This document shows, piece by piece, positions 7,439 through 15,784 of a stretch of DNA of 53,823 nucleotides. The stretch is from Ruminococcus sp. UBA4275 (GTDB taxonomy: Bacteria > Bacillota > Clostridia > Oscillospirales > Ruminococcaceae), in contig DGVV01000082.1 of the NCBI GenBank assembly GCA_002395085.1, positions 1-53,823 of the forward strand. Reading direction: 5' to 3'. The notes beneath the pieces are model-generated. The model saw nothing but the letters and a program-made list of their open reading frames with translations, searched no databases and was not told the origin of the DNA. The stretch's first letter is position 1, and each line of letters starts with the position of its first letter. The translations under genes were made by a program, and so were the position numbers.

Positions 7439-8350
7439 TCAGGTATTTACCCAATCAATAATCTCCTTTTCCGCCTGTGCAAAATACGCCAGATTGTCTT
7501 TTCTGTATTTGCCGAATGATTGATACATGAGCCCGATGAGCGGAATCATTCTGTAGAGTTTCTTCTCACGTTCCCGATTCGGCATCAGTCCGGTCAGATG
7601 ACTGCCGTGCGGGAACAATACGACCTTGACGTCCTTCTGATAGCCGCACGCTTTAAGCTGCTGTTCAATTGTTTTGACGGAATATTCTGCATACCACGCC
7701 TCATCCATCTGCCCTGCGATGAGCAGCACCCGCGCACCGGTTCGCTCCACATACAGCCTCGCTTTCTGTACCGCCGCCTTGTCCTGATAGGCATTGTAAT
7801 AGGCTGTCCACATACCTGTGACCTTATGGGAAACCGCCGGATGTTTCTGGTATTTCCCCGCCCGGACAGAGGAAAAATCCGCCCTGACAAAGGGAACATC
7901 CGCACCGTGCCATGTTGCAACACTGTGTCCGGTCATCGTTTTCTTGTCTTTCAGCGTTCCCTCAAACGGAATATGTGTGGGTGAAACCAGGATGAGATTC
8001 TCCATTCCGCCGATATACTGTGCAGCCAGCACCGCAAAAATCGACCCCATCGACTGCCCGTATACACTGATATGATCAATGTGCTTTGCATCGCGCAGAT
8101 ATGCTGCCGCCGGCAGGAACATATCCACCGGAATCTGATTCGGCGCATCCGGCAGACCCTCTGCACCAAACAGCGAAACAGCAAGCCCTGTGATTCCGTA
8201 ATCTGCAAAACGCTCTGCAAATTTGATGCCGGGAAGCAAACTCTGCTCACCGCCCATAATGACAATCACCGCTCTGCTGCTGCCCCCATCCGGTTCGGCT
8301 AGATGTCCCGTGAAGCCATGTGTCCTGAAATTGAAATCTTCGTGTTTCAT
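7439..8350 (-). CDS. Alpha/beta hydrolase, BAAT/acyl-CoA thioester hydrolase C-terminal type
   Basis: 303 residues with an alpha/beta-hydrolase fold. The nucleophile elbow is VYGQSMGS (Ser100), the acid candidate is GQMDEAWYAEYS (Asp216) and the histidine is PHGSHLTG (His251). The strand/loop VIVIMGGEQSLLPG and the GQMDEAW motif place it nearest the BAAT C-terminal/dienelactone-hydrolase group. It has no signal peptide, so it is a cytosolic esterase or thioesterase of unknown substrate. AAAGGA precedes the ATG. A consensus promoter and an 18-bp palindrome shared with three other promoters lie upstream, so it is probably a member of a small regulon. Confidence 0.8.
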   Translation of the reverse strand: MKHEDFNFRTHGFTGHLAEPDGGSSRAVIVIMGGEQSLLPGIKFAERFADYGITGLAVSLFGAEGLPDAPNQIPVDMFLPAAAYLRDAKHIDHISVYGQSMGSIFAVLAAQYIGGMENLILVSPTHIPFEGTLKDKKTMTGHSVATWHGADVPFVRADFSSVRAGKYQKHPAVSHKVTGMWTAYYNAYQDKAAVQKARLYVERTGARVLLIAGQMDEAWYAEYSVKTIEQQLKACGYQKDVKVVLFPHGSHLTGLMPNREREKKLYRMIPLIGLMYQSFGKYRKDNLAYFAQAEKEIIDWVNT

Positions 8351-8407
8351 GACGCAATCCTTTCATTTGTTACCGCATTTCCTGCGGAATACGCAATCCG
8401 TCGTCTT

Positions 8408-8425
8408 GGTTTGCTTACGCTAACC
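8408..8425 (-). promoter_or_regulatory. Operator-like palindrome, copy 1
   Basis: GGTTTGC-TTAC-GCTAACC on the plus strand, an 18-bp palindrome with one mismatch. It lies just downstream of the -10 of the alpha/beta hydrolase promoter, over the expected start site. Related copies are at 17175, 20361 and 42062. Confidence 0.6.
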
Positions 8426-8432
8426 GACTTCT

Positions 8433-8461
8433 ATTATAGCACTTTTTCCGCACATAGTCAA
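8433..8461 (-). promoter_or_regulatory. Promoter of the alpha/beta hydrolase gene
   Basis: On the minus strand: TTGACT (8461-8456), 17 bp, TATAAT (8438-8433). Confidence 0.8.
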
Positions 8462-8601
8462 TCCGCTGTCACATCATGATTTACGGACATTAAAGCACGC
8501 TCGCCGTCCGCTTTCCGGCGCATAGTTTGGCAAGCTGCTGAATAGGGCACTGCGAACAAAAGAGCCATCGAGGAAGCATCTGTGGGATTGCAGATAAAAT
8601 G

Positions 8602-8650
8602 ATCCCCCTCACCACCGGAAAGTACGGTTTCTTCGGTGAGGGGGATTTTT
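8602..8650. terminator. Bidirectional terminator downstream of the MATE gene
   Basis: ATCCCCCTCACC (8602-8613) and GGTGAGGGGGAT (8635-8646) form a perfect 12-bp stem. U-rich tails are present on both strands; on the minus strand it ends the MATE transcript. Confidence 0.85.
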
Positions 8651-8652
8651 GG

Positions 8653-10017
8653 TTATGAAACAGCCTGTTCTGTGCTAATCTGTTGAAGTGTCCGTTCTTT
8701 TTTGACAAAACTGAGATAAGCTGCAAAACACATTGTGATCTGCAAAATCGTAGAACAGGGCGTTGCAATGCCGATCAGGAACAAAGAGCCGTTCCCGATG
8801 TGCTGCATCAGGAATGCGACAGGAATCCGCACTAGAAACGCGCCGATCATGCCCTGAATCATCACGAAACCTGTCTTGCCAAGACCGTTGTAAAAGCCAA
8901 TAAAGCAGAACAGAAAACAGGTAAGCAGGCAGTCAATCGCATAAGCTTTGAGATAATCCCACGCATCTGCGACGGTATCAGGCTTGTTTGAGAAGATGCC
9001 TGCCAGCAGATCTCCGTGGAAGAAGGTGACAAAAAACATCACCACGCCAAAGAATACAGAGACAGCAATACCGGTTTTCAGCGCCCTGACCGCACGGTCT
9101 GTGTGGCCTGCGCCGTAGTTCTGCGCAACAAATGCGGACATCGACTGCATGAACGCCGCCGGCACGAGCATAATGAAGGCGCAGACCTTTTCCGCAACGC
9201 CAACGCCTGCGGATGCCGTGAGGCCAAGATGATTGACGATTGCCAGCATCACCAGAAAGGAAATGCCGACAAGGAAATCCTGCAAGGCAATCGGCGTTCC
9301 GATCCGGATGATGGTACGGGCATAGGGCTTCTGGTATTTCAGGCAAGAACGGTCAAAGGCAAACGGCAGCTTTGTTTTGCGGATGATGATGAACGAGATC
9401 AGTACGCTGATAAGCTGCGCAATGACCGTTGCAAGCGCAGCACCTGAAGCCCCAAGATGAAATACTGCCACAAACAGCAAGTCACCGATGATATTGCATA
9501 CACAGGCGATGCCGACGGCGATCAGCGGCGTTCTCGAATCGCCTAAGCCCCGGAAAATACTGCCGAGCAGATTATAAGCGGTAATGATGAGAAATCCTGC
9601 GCCGCAGATGCGGATGTAACTTTTAGTGAGGGAAAAAGCTTCTTCCGGTGCTTGCATGATCCGCGCAAGCACGCCTGCGCCCGCAATGCTGATGAGCGTA
9701 AACACAGCGCCGGTGACTGCAAACAGAACAAGACCTGTGCCGATTGTCTGCGCCGCATCCTTCGGGCGCTTCTGACCGATCCGCTGTCCGACTGCAACCG
9801 TGATACCCATAGAAAAGCTGACGATGAGATTGGTAAGTGTCATAACGATCTGTGATCCGGTTGAGACCGCCGAAACATCTGCATCCGTTCCGAACTGCCC
9901 GACGACGAGCAGATCGACTGCGCCGTACAGCGATTGCAGAAACATCGCAAACAGCACCGGCAGCATGAATTTCAGGAGCTTTGGCAAAATCGCTCCCTCG
10001 GTAAGACTATTGTGCAT
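8653..10017 (-). CDS. MATE family multidrug/Na+ efflux transporter
   Basis: 454 residues with twelve predicted membrane helices arranged as two MATE domains. Motifs include LVVGQFGTDADVSAVSTGSQ, GITVAVGQRIGQ and, in the second half, AFVAQNYGAGHTDRAVRALK, typical of NorM/DinF-like antiporters. They export cationic drugs or metabolites by Na+ or H+ exchange. The start at 10017 (MHNSLTEGAILPKLLKF) was chosen because GGAGGGATAAG precedes it; a longer frame from 10047 lacks this. It has a strong promoter, a folded leader of about 100 nt and a strong terminator, so it is monocistronic and probably controlled through the leader. Confidence 0.9.
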   Translation of the reverse strand: MHNSLTEGAILPKLLKFMLPVLFAMFLQSLYGAVDLLVVGQFGTDADVSAVSTGSQIVMTLTNLIVSFSMGITVAVGQRIGQKRPKDAAQTIGTGLVLFAVTGAVFTLISIAGAGVLARIMQAPEEAFSLTKSYIRICGAGFLIITAYNLLGSIFRGLGDSRTPLIAVGIACVCNIIGDLLFVAVFHLGASGAALATVIAQLISVLISFIIIRKTKLPFAFDRSCLKYQKPYARTIIRIGTPIALQDFLVGISFLVMLAIVNHLGLTASAGVGVAEKVCAFIMLVPAAFMQSMSAFVAQNYGAGHTDRAVRALKTGIAVSVFFGVVMFFVTFFHGDLLAGIFSNKPDTVADAWDYLKAYAIDCLLTCFLFCFIGFYNGLGKTGFVMIQGMIGAFLVRIPVAFLMQHIGNGSLFLIGIATPCSTILQITMCFAAYLSFVKKERTLQQISTEQAVS

Positions 10018-10032
10018 CTTATCCCTCCAAAT

Positions 10033-10109
10033 AAAAAAGCCGGACAAAACAGCAGGCGTCTCAGCCTGCGGTCTTATCCAGCATTACATTTCTATCGAAT
10101 GTTTTGCCC
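10033..10109 (-). promoter_or_regulatory. Structured 5' leader of the MATE gene (riboswitch or attenuator candidate)
   Basis: On the minus strand, GGGCAAAAC (10109-10101) pairs with GTTTTGTCC (10050-10042), enclosing a hairpin GCAGGC/GCCTGC (10069-10064 with 10057-10052) and a smaller CATT..AATG hairpin. A U6 run follows at 10038-10033, about 15 nt before the start codon and just ahead of the ribosome site. A closing stem next to a U run resembles a ligand-controlled terminator. It does not fit the guanidine (ykkC), preQ1, TPP or fluoride consensus as far as I can judge. Confidence 0.45.
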
Positions 10110-10127
10110 TCCGAACCAGCATGAGTT

Positions 10128-10156
10128 ATTATAGCACAAGGCAAAGAAAAAGTCAA
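10128..10156 (-). promoter_or_regulatory. Promoter of the MATE gene
   Basis: Minus strand: TTGACT (10156-10151), 17 bp, TATAAT (10133-10128). It gives a leader of roughly 100 nt. Confidence 0.8.
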
Positions 10157-10241
10157 GTGTATCCGGTATCTTTCTCATCACTGGAATTACCATCACACGA
10201 ACGAAACTGTTCACCGCAGCCTTCTGGAATCGCTGAAAGAA

Positions 10242-10280
10242 AAGCACGCAGAAACGCTTTTAGAGCGCTCCCGCGTGCTT
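10242..10280 (-). terminator. Terminator of the Ca2+-ATPase gene
   Basis: AAGCACGC and GCGTGCTT (10242-10249 with 10273-10280) with an inner AGCGC/GCGTT-type helix; a U-rich tail follows on the minus strand. Confidence 0.7.
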
Positions 10281-10328
10281 GCGGTCAGTATGATACTTTC
10301 AGTACCTTTCCTTCAGGAATATGATCCA

Positions 10329-12944
10329 TCAGGCTTTCTTTGCCTTTTTCACAAGTACAACGATCTCATGTGCAACAAGCGGCATGAGCGAGAGGATCAG
10401 AACCAATCCCCACATAGCGCCGGTCATCTGAACCGTGCCGAAGATCGTTCTGAGGAACGGAATCTCGGTGACTGCGAGCTGACCGATGATTCCAACCGCA
10501 AAAGCGAGAATCATGATTTTGTTATCCAGATGATTGAATTTGAACAGGGAAGTTTCGGTATCGCGCATACCGATTGCATGGAACAACTCGGATACAGCAA
10601 GCGTACAGAATGCAAGTGTCTGGGACTGCATCAGAATCTGCTCATTGTCGAAGCAGCCGATCAGATTTTTCAGGCTGCATCCTGCCCCCGCTGCCGCAAG
10701 CTCTTTGATGGGCGTGTACAGGAATGCAATCAGCGTCACAACTGCGATGATAATACTGTAAAGTCCGACCTTGAAATAGCCGCCGTCAGCAAAGATGGAT
10801 TCGCCGTTTTTGCGCGGCTTCTTGTTCATAACGTCCGAGGACGAGTTGGGGTCAACACCAAGGGCAAAGCAAGGAAGCGAATCGGTCAGAAGATTTACCC
10901 ACAGGATGTGTACAGCCTTCAGCGGTGCAGCAAAGCCCGCAGCGATTGCCGCAAACATGACCACCACCTCACTGATATTGGAGGAAAGTGCAAAGAGGAT
11001 CGACTTCTTGACATTTTCGTAGATATTTCTGCCTTCCTTGACCGCCTTTTCGATTGTGGTGAATTTATCGTCCTGAAGGACAATATCCGCTGCTCCCTTC
11101 GCAACGTCTGTACCGGTGATACCCATTGCAACGCCGACATCAGCCGCCTTGAGGGAGGGCGCATCGTTCACGCCGTCACCGGTCATGGAAGCAATATTAT
11201 TGTTCGCCTGGATCGCCTTCACGATCTTGACCTTATGTTCAGGGGAAACTCTTGCAAAAATGGAGAGTCCCGAAACTTTGCTGCGGAGTTCCTCATCGCT
11301 CATTTCGTCAAGCTCATGACCCATCACACATTCATCGGGATTTTCTGCGATGCCAAGCTTTCTGGCAATTGCAAGAGCGGTATCCTTATGGTCGCCCGTA
11401 ATCATGACCGTCTTGATGCCCGCGCGCTTGAAGGTTTTGATCGACTCGACAACCTCAGGTCTTTCGGGGTCAATCATACCGATCATGCCGATATAAGTGA
11501 GACCCTGTTCAACGGCGTCCCCGTTATCTTCCCGGACTGCAAGCGAAAGCACGCGCAGTGCCTCAAAGGACATTTCGGACATCGCGTTTGAAATCAGTGC
11601 AATATCTTCGTCAGTTATTTCACGCACTGTACCGTTTACCCGGATGTGGGTACACCGCATGAGCAGCTCATCCGTGGAGCCTTTGGTATAGGAGATGACC
11701 TTTCCTTCAGGGGTCGAATGAACGGTGGTCATCAGCTTTCTGTCGGAGTCGAAAGCCTTTTCGTTGATACGGGGCATTTCCTTTTCGGTGACTGCCTTTT
11801 CAAAGCCGTATCTCTTGGCAAAGGCGACAAGCGCAGTCTCGGTGGGGTCGCCAACCTCTGTGCCGTCAGATGCAATGGAAGCGTCGTTGCAAAGCATGAA
11901 GCCCTTGATGAGTGTATCGTGTGTCTCTTTATCAAGCGTATCGAGGTCGATGTACGCACCGTTCTCGAATGCCTTGACAACGGTCATTTTGTTCTGGGTC
12001 AGTGTGCCCGTTTTATCGGAACAGACATAGCTGACTGCGCCGAGCGTCTCAACGGCAGGCATATTCTTGACAATGGCGTTGATCTTTGCCATTCTCTGCA
12101 TACCGAGGGCAAGCACAATGGTAACAATCGTGGGAATACCCTCCGGAATCGCCGCAACTGCAAGGGAAACGGCGGTCATGAGAAGCTCCAGTACCTCTCT
12201 GCCCTGAATCATGCCGATCACGAACACGACAGCGCATATCACGATCACCGCGATGCCGAGAATCCGGCTGAGTTCATTCATACCCTTCTGGAGCGGAGAA
12301 GGTTTTTCTTTTTCCTGGCCCACCATATCAGCAATCTTGCCGATCTGAGTCTCCATACCCGTATGGACAACCTCACCGATGCCGCGGCCGAAGGTCACAA
12401 CGGTGGTCATATATGCAAGGTCAAGGCGGTCACCGATGCCCGTCTTTTCATCCGGAACGAAATGCGCGTCTTTTTCTACGGGAACAGATTCACCCGTCAG
12501 TGCCTTTTCGTCCATCATCAGATGAGCTGTTTCAAGCAGTTGCAGATCAGCAGGAACCTGCTTGCCGGCTTCGAGGACAACAATATCGCCTTTTACCAGT
12601 TCTTCCGAGGAAATCTCCCTGGTTTCGCCGTCACGGATGACAGTGGCTTTCAGCACAGACATTTTCTTTAGTGCATCAAGTGCCTTCTGTGCCTTGCCCT
12701 CCTGCACCACGCCGATCACCGCATTGGCTATGACGATCACAAGCATTATAACTGCTTCGCCGTAATCATGGAGAATGATTGAAATGACAATAGCCGCACC
12801 GAGGATCGCATTGGTGAAATTCAGGATTTGTGCGAGAAACATCTGGAAAAGTGTTTTCTGTTTCTCCTCTTTCAGGCAGTTACGCCCGTTTTGAAGCAGA
12901 CGTTTTTCGGCTTCTGCCTGTGAAAGCCCGTGAAATGTGTGCAT
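10329..12944 (-). CDS. P-type calcium-transporting ATPase (PMCA/PacL type)
   Basis: 871 residues with the complete P-type ATPase layout: N-terminal cation ATPase domain (GLSQAEAEKRLLQNGRN), actuator motif LTGESVPV, membrane segment VAAIPEGIPTIVTIVLALGM with the calcium-site PEG motif, phosphorylation site CSDKTGTLTQNK, ATP-binding KGSTDELL, hinge MTGDGVNDAPSLKAADVGVA, and C-terminal membrane helices containing NLLTDSLPCFALGVDPN. It exports Ca2+ (possibly Mn2+) from the cytoplasm. GAGGAG lies about 12 nt before the ATG, a little far. It is monocistronic, with a consensus promoter upstream and a terminator downstream. No key residue appears to be missing. Confidence 0.93.
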   Translation of the reverse strand: MHTFHGLSQAEAEKRLLQNGRNCLKEEKQKTLFQMFLAQILNFTNAILGAAIVISIILHDYGEAVIMLVIVIANAVIGVVQEGKAQKALDALKKMSVLKATVIRDGETREISSEELVKGDIVVLEAGKQVPADLQLLETAHLMMDEKALTGESVPVEKDAHFVPDEKTGIGDRLDLAYMTTVVTFGRGIGEVVHTGMETQIGKIADMVGQEKEKPSPLQKGMNELSRILGIAVIVICAVVFVIGMIQGREVLELLMTAVSLAVAAIPEGIPTIVTIVLALGMQRMAKINAIVKNMPAVETLGAVSYVCSDKTGTLTQNKMTVVKAFENGAYIDLDTLDKETHDTLIKGFMLCNDASIASDGTEVGDPTETALVAFAKRYGFEKAVTEKEMPRINEKAFDSDRKLMTTVHSTPEGKVISYTKGSTDELLMRCTHIRVNGTVREITDEDIALISNAMSEMSFEALRVLSLAVREDNGDAVEQGLTYIGMIGMIDPERPEVVESIKTFKRAGIKTVMITGDHKDTALAIARKLGIAENPDECVMGHELDEMSDEELRSKVSGLSIFARVSPEHKVKIVKAIQANNNIASMTGDGVNDAPSLKAADVGVAMGITGTDVAKGAADIVLQDDKFTTIEKAVKEGRNIYENVKKSILFALSSNISEVVVMFAAIAAGFAAPLKAVHILWVNLLTDSLPCFALGVDPNSSSDVMNKKPRKNGESIFADGGYFKVGLYSIIIAVVTLIAFLYTPIKELAAAGAGCSLKNLIGCFDNEQILMQSQTLAFCTLAVSELFHAIGMRDTETSLFKFNHLDNKIMILAFAVGIIGQLAVTEIPFLRTIFGTVQMTGAMWGLVLILSLMPLVAHEIVVLVKKAKKA

Positions 12945-12983
12945 AGCTGTATTTTACTCCTCTGCAAATTATTTTCACAGTAT

Positions 12984-13012
12984 ATTTTACATCATCCATT
13001 GCAATTTGTCAA
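12984..13012 (-). promoter_or_regulatory. Promoter of the Ca2+-ATPase gene
   Basis: Minus strand: TTGACA (13012-13007), 17 bp, TAAAAT (12989-12984). Confidence 0.75.
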
Positions 13013-13420
13013 TATCCTATCAGATAATTGGAGAAGTTCTTATTCCTATTCCGATGCCAGCCTGTTTTTTTGAACATGGTGCTGAATCATTTTTCTATGC
13101 ATAAGCATAACTGATCTGCACCCATTGGGGAATTCAGATCATAATAGAAACTGAAAATACATTTTGATGCAGCGCTGCGCTGACCTTCCAGTCAAACCTT
13201 TCACACAGGTTTTTCACAACATACATACGCAAAATGATATGCATTATGATTATGCATGATTAAGAGATGGGCGCTTCGCTATGGGTTTAAGGCAAACGTG
13301 CTGTTGACCCGCGGGCTTTTTGAAAAATAGCTCCACTCAAAAACTTTAGATGGGAGCAATCAGATGATTCATTTGACGATTCTTCTGTAAACCGCCTGAA
13401 AAGTTACATACTCTAAAAAA
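13013..13420. other. Non-coding stretch of about 400 bases
   Basis: I see no credible gene. It has several ATGCAT/TATGCAT motifs around 13240-13260 and, near its right end, the weak terminator of the next minus-strand gene. Confidence 0.5.
13330..13357 (-). terminator. Probable terminator of the beta-lactamase-fold gene
   Basis: GCTCC..TC and GA..GGAGC arms separated by an A/T-rich loop, followed on the minus strand by TATTTTTC. The stem has two mismatches. Confidence 0.5.
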
Positions 13421-14422
13421 TCAAAGATGATCCCCTTCAATCATAGGGATAACATACTTCTCTATAAAAGCCAGACGGCCAAATATCCGCGGTTTGAATG
13501 TGCCGCTCACGCCAACTGATATTCCCTTTTCGGGATCGGCATATATGATATTGCCGCCGTCACCGACCGCAGCAAATACAGGCCGGTTCTGATGCGGTCT
13601 GTACCACAGATACCCGTATTGCATATTGCCGAACATCTCACCAAGCTGCAGTTTCGGTGATGTCATCTGCCCGATCCATTCCTTTGAGACCACCTGCTGA
13701 CCGTGATAAACGCCGCCGCTTAGGAGCATATATCCGATCTTTGCCATATCATATGCCGAAAGAGTAAGACCCCAGCCTGCCGTGACAGTATTCTGCGGGT
13801 CGGAGTACCATTCATTTCCGCGCGGCTGCTTATTCATCAGGAAATCAAACTGATCTTCCTTACTGCTGTCACCGTGTATCCTGTGTTCGGGAATCTCAAG
13901 CGGTGCAAAGAGATACTGATTTGCAAAGTCAATACATTTCATTCCTGAACTGTTTTCTATGATGCCTGAAAGAATCTGTATCCCAAGTGTAGAATACTGA
14001 AATGCACCTGTGATTCCCGCCCTTCCGCCAAGCAGATCAAGTGCTGCTTTTGTCCAGTCCTGAGAAGTGCAGACCTTCTTCCACGGTTCAGATCGGTATT
14101 TATACGGGGCGGTCATGGTGAGCAGATGTGCAAGCGTGACATCATAAATCGTCTTTTCCCCGCGTTTCACAGTGTATTCCGGAAAAAAGTCCAGCACTTT
14201 CTGATCTGTGCCGGTTATAAAGCCCTTGTCAATTGCTATCCCTGCAAGCAGGGCCATAATGCCTTTCGTAACCGACATGACATTGACAGCACTGTCAAAC
14301 TGAAAACCATGCCAGTTGTCGCTGTATACGATCCCGCCGTTTCTGAAAGCGCATATCTGACAGATATTGCTCTCATCGCCCTTGCTTTCCTCTACATACT
14401 TATGAAGCGCATTCTTTGTCAT
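13421..14422 (-). CDS. Serine hydrolase, beta-lactamase (class C/AmpH-like) fold
   Basis: 333 residues. The nucleophile motif SxxK is SVTK (Ser50, Lys53) within VNVMSVTKGIMALLAGIAID. The second motif YxN/S is represented by FQYSTLGIQIL, and the KTG-like position by GDGGN. These place it in the PF00144 family of DD-peptidases, esterases and class C-like enzymes. There is no signal peptide, so a cytoplasmic esterase or amidase is more likely than a beta-lactamase. It has its own promoter and is monocistronic. The substrate cannot be inferred. Confidence 0.85.
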   Translation of the reverse strand: MTKNALHKYVEESKGDESNICQICAFRNGGIVYSDNWHGFQFDSAVNVMSVTKGIMALLAGIAIDKGFITGTDQKVLDFFPEYTVKRGEKTIYDVTLAHLLTMTAPYKYRSEPWKKVCTSQDWTKAALDLLGGRAGITGAFQYSTLGIQILSGIIENSSGMKCIDFANQYLFAPLEIPEHRIHGDSSKEDQFDFLMNKQPRGNEWYSDPQNTVTAGWGLTLSAYDMAKIGYMLLSGGVYHGQQVVSKEWIGQMTSPKLQLGEMFGNMQYGYLWYRPHQNRPVFAAVGDGGNIIYADPEKGISVGVSGTFKPRIFGRLAFIEKYVIPMIEGDHL

Positions 14423-14477
14423 AAGATACCTCCGAAAATGTTCCGTAAATTCGATTGAAGATTCATACAGTATCTAT

Positions 14478-14506
14478 ATTGTAGCAAAACAAATTTTTAA
14501 TGTCAA
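14478..14506 (-). promoter_or_regulatory. Promoter of the serine hydrolase gene
   Basis: Minus strand: TTGACA (14506-14501), 17 bp, TACAAT (14483-14478). Confidence 0.75.
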
Positions 14507-14550
14507 CACCTGTTTCTAATAAAATTTTGACAGACCATCCAAATGCCGCA

Positions 14551-14595
14551 AAAAAAGAACAGCCCTCCGAAACCGCGTTCCGGAGGCTGTTGTTC
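14551..14595 (-). terminator. Terminator downstream of the sirtuin and hydrolase remnant
   Basis: AACAGCC-CTCCG and CGGAGGCTGTT form an 11-bp stem with one bulged base, followed on the minus strand by a run of seven Ts. Confidence 0.8.
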
Positions 14596-14677
14596 ATACG
14601 CCGTTCCAGTTCAGCTTATTTGGAACGGAAATCAAATGTGCCAATCACGGCGAATTAAAAATCAGTCTTTTACCTGA

Positions 14678-14802
14678 TTATGCTTCTGTAAAGAAATCGT
14701 ACACCATACGATTGAACTCCGTGCTGAGATAAACAGTGTGACCCTCATTCGGGAATATATGAAGCCTGCAGCCGAACATTTCATTGCTCTTTTTTTCACT
14801 GT
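14678..14802 (-). pseudogene. C-terminal remnant of an alpha/beta hydrolase
   Basis: Directly after the sirtuin stop, the minus strand reads LNSEKKSNEMFGCRLHIFPN then EGHTVYLSTEFNRMVYDFFT and EA, ending at TAA 14680-14678. PNEGHTVYLSTEFNRMVYDF is a typical last segment of an alpha/beta hydrolase, with the catalytic histidine in EGHT. The rest of the gene is absent. It appears that a hydrolase gene was deleted down to its last 40 codons, joined to the end of the sirtuin gene. Confidence 0.6.
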
Positions 14803-15648
14803 TCAGATTCGTTCCAGCACCGCACGAATATCCCCGTCGATACAGATACTCTGCTCCGCAATTTGATCCGGCACATAAGCTTCGCCATAATTCAGACAGG
14901 CATAAACCGCATTCGGATTTGCGTATGTCATCTTCCAGAACGGAAACTTGATGATTGCAGGTGTATTCATCCCCACGCCCAGCTCCAGAAACAGAATATG
15001 CTGACCTGCGTGAGATTCCAGGAAATCATCATACCGCTTTGCTGCCTGATGCCATCCCTCATCCTCAACAAAAGTATCATCGGCACGGAGATTCATATTC
15101 ATTGGCTTGCCGCAAACCGGACACGGCGGAACAAGTCCGGACGGAACGCGCATATCTTTCTGCTGTTCAAACATCGCCCTGACGGTTTCCTCGTTGTCAT
15201 AGGTCTTTTGGTGGCAAGGCTCACTGCATTGCCAAAGCCCATAGTCCCCCTGCGTATAAAACAGCCGGTTCTTGTCAAATCCAGCCTTCTGGAACTGGTG
15301 ATCGACATTCGTGGTAATGACAAAATAGTCCTTGTCTCTCATCAGTGCAAACAGGCGCTTGTATGTGCCGTTGTCCACGTCCATATAGCGATTGATATAG
15401 ATGTACCGAGACCAGTATGCCCATTGTTCTTCCAGTGTCAGAAACGGATAAAAACCGCCCGCATACATATCCCGAAAGCCGTACTTCTCCGCGAAGTCTG
15501 CAAAATACTTCTGCAAACGCTCACCCGAATAGGTAAAACCTGCGGCGGTGGAAAGTCCTGCGCCTGCACCAATCACGATCGCATCAGCAGTTTCGGTTTC
15601 GCGTTTCAGGCGTTCTATTTCCGCGGAATATTCTCCTGCATATTTCAT
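14803..15648 (-). CDS. Class M sirtuin (SirTM-like NAD-dependent protein ADP-ribosyltransferase/deacylase)
   Basis: 281 residues. The NAD-binding motif is GAGAGLSTAAGFTYSGERLQ, followed by FRDMYAGGFYPFLTLEEQWA, ITTNVDHQFQKAGFDKNRLF and YTQGDYGLWQCSEPCHQKTY, with a zinc-type CPVCGKPM later. These are signatures of SirTM enzymes. The catalytic histidine of ordinary sirtuins (HG) is replaced by Gln133 in TQGDYG, and Asn114 is present; this pair is spaced as in characterised SirTMs, which ADP-ribosylate lipoylated GcvH-L. The usual partners (macrodomain, GcvH-L, LplA2) are not adjacent. The start at 15648 was chosen because GGAGG lies 6 nt upstream; the longer frame to 15774 crosses a terminator hairpin. 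Confidence 0.82.
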   Translation of the reverse strand: MKYAGEYSAEIERLKRETETADAIVIGAGAGLSTAAGFTYSGERLQKYFADFAEKYGFRDMYAGGFYPFLTLEEQWAYWSRYIYINRYMDVDNGTYKRLFALMRDKDYFVITTNVDHQFQKAGFDKNRLFYTQGDYGLWQCSEPCHQKTYDNEETVRAMFEQQKDMRVPSGLVPPCPVCGKPMNMNLRADDTFVEDEGWHQAAKRYDDFLESHAGQHILFLELGVGMNTPAIIKFPFWKMTYANPNAVYACLNYGEAYVPDQIAEQSICIDGDIRAVLERI

Positions 15649-15693
15649 AGTCATCCTCCGTAATTTCTGCTGCCATTCCAAATCGTCCGTGAA

Positions 15694-15715
15694 GGACGGC
15701 GGAAAGCAGCCGTCC
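15694..15715 (-). other. Hairpin in the sirtuin upstream region
   Basis: GGACGGC (15694-15700) and GCCGTCC (15709-15715) are perfect complements with an 8-nt loop. It lies about 45 nt upstream of the sirtuin start and may affect translation or transcript stability. Confidence 0.35.
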
Positions 15716-15750
15716 CACATGATTCCGTACAGCAAGTGTACTCCTGCGGA

Positions 15751-15784
15751 AAGAGTGTGCCGATTTTTCAGCACACTCTTTTTT
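15751..15784. terminator. Terminator between the ywnA-like and sirtuin genes
   Basis: AAGAGTGTGC and GCACACTCTT (10 bp, loop 10). The T run is stronger on the plus strand (TTTTTTATT), weaker on the minus strand where the Rrf2 gene ends. Confidence 0.65.

Noticed and set aside
10051..10110. TPP-riboswitch-like words (GCTGAGA, CTGGATAA) in the MATE leader
   Set aside because: They occur in the wrong order and without the ACC and GGGGTGC elements, so the TPP fold cannot form.
10275..12671. Long open frames on the plus strand (438 and 341 codons) opposite the Ca2+-ATPase gene
   Set aside because: They are antisense shadows of a gene with full P-type ATPase motifs; they lack ribosome sites and known motifs.
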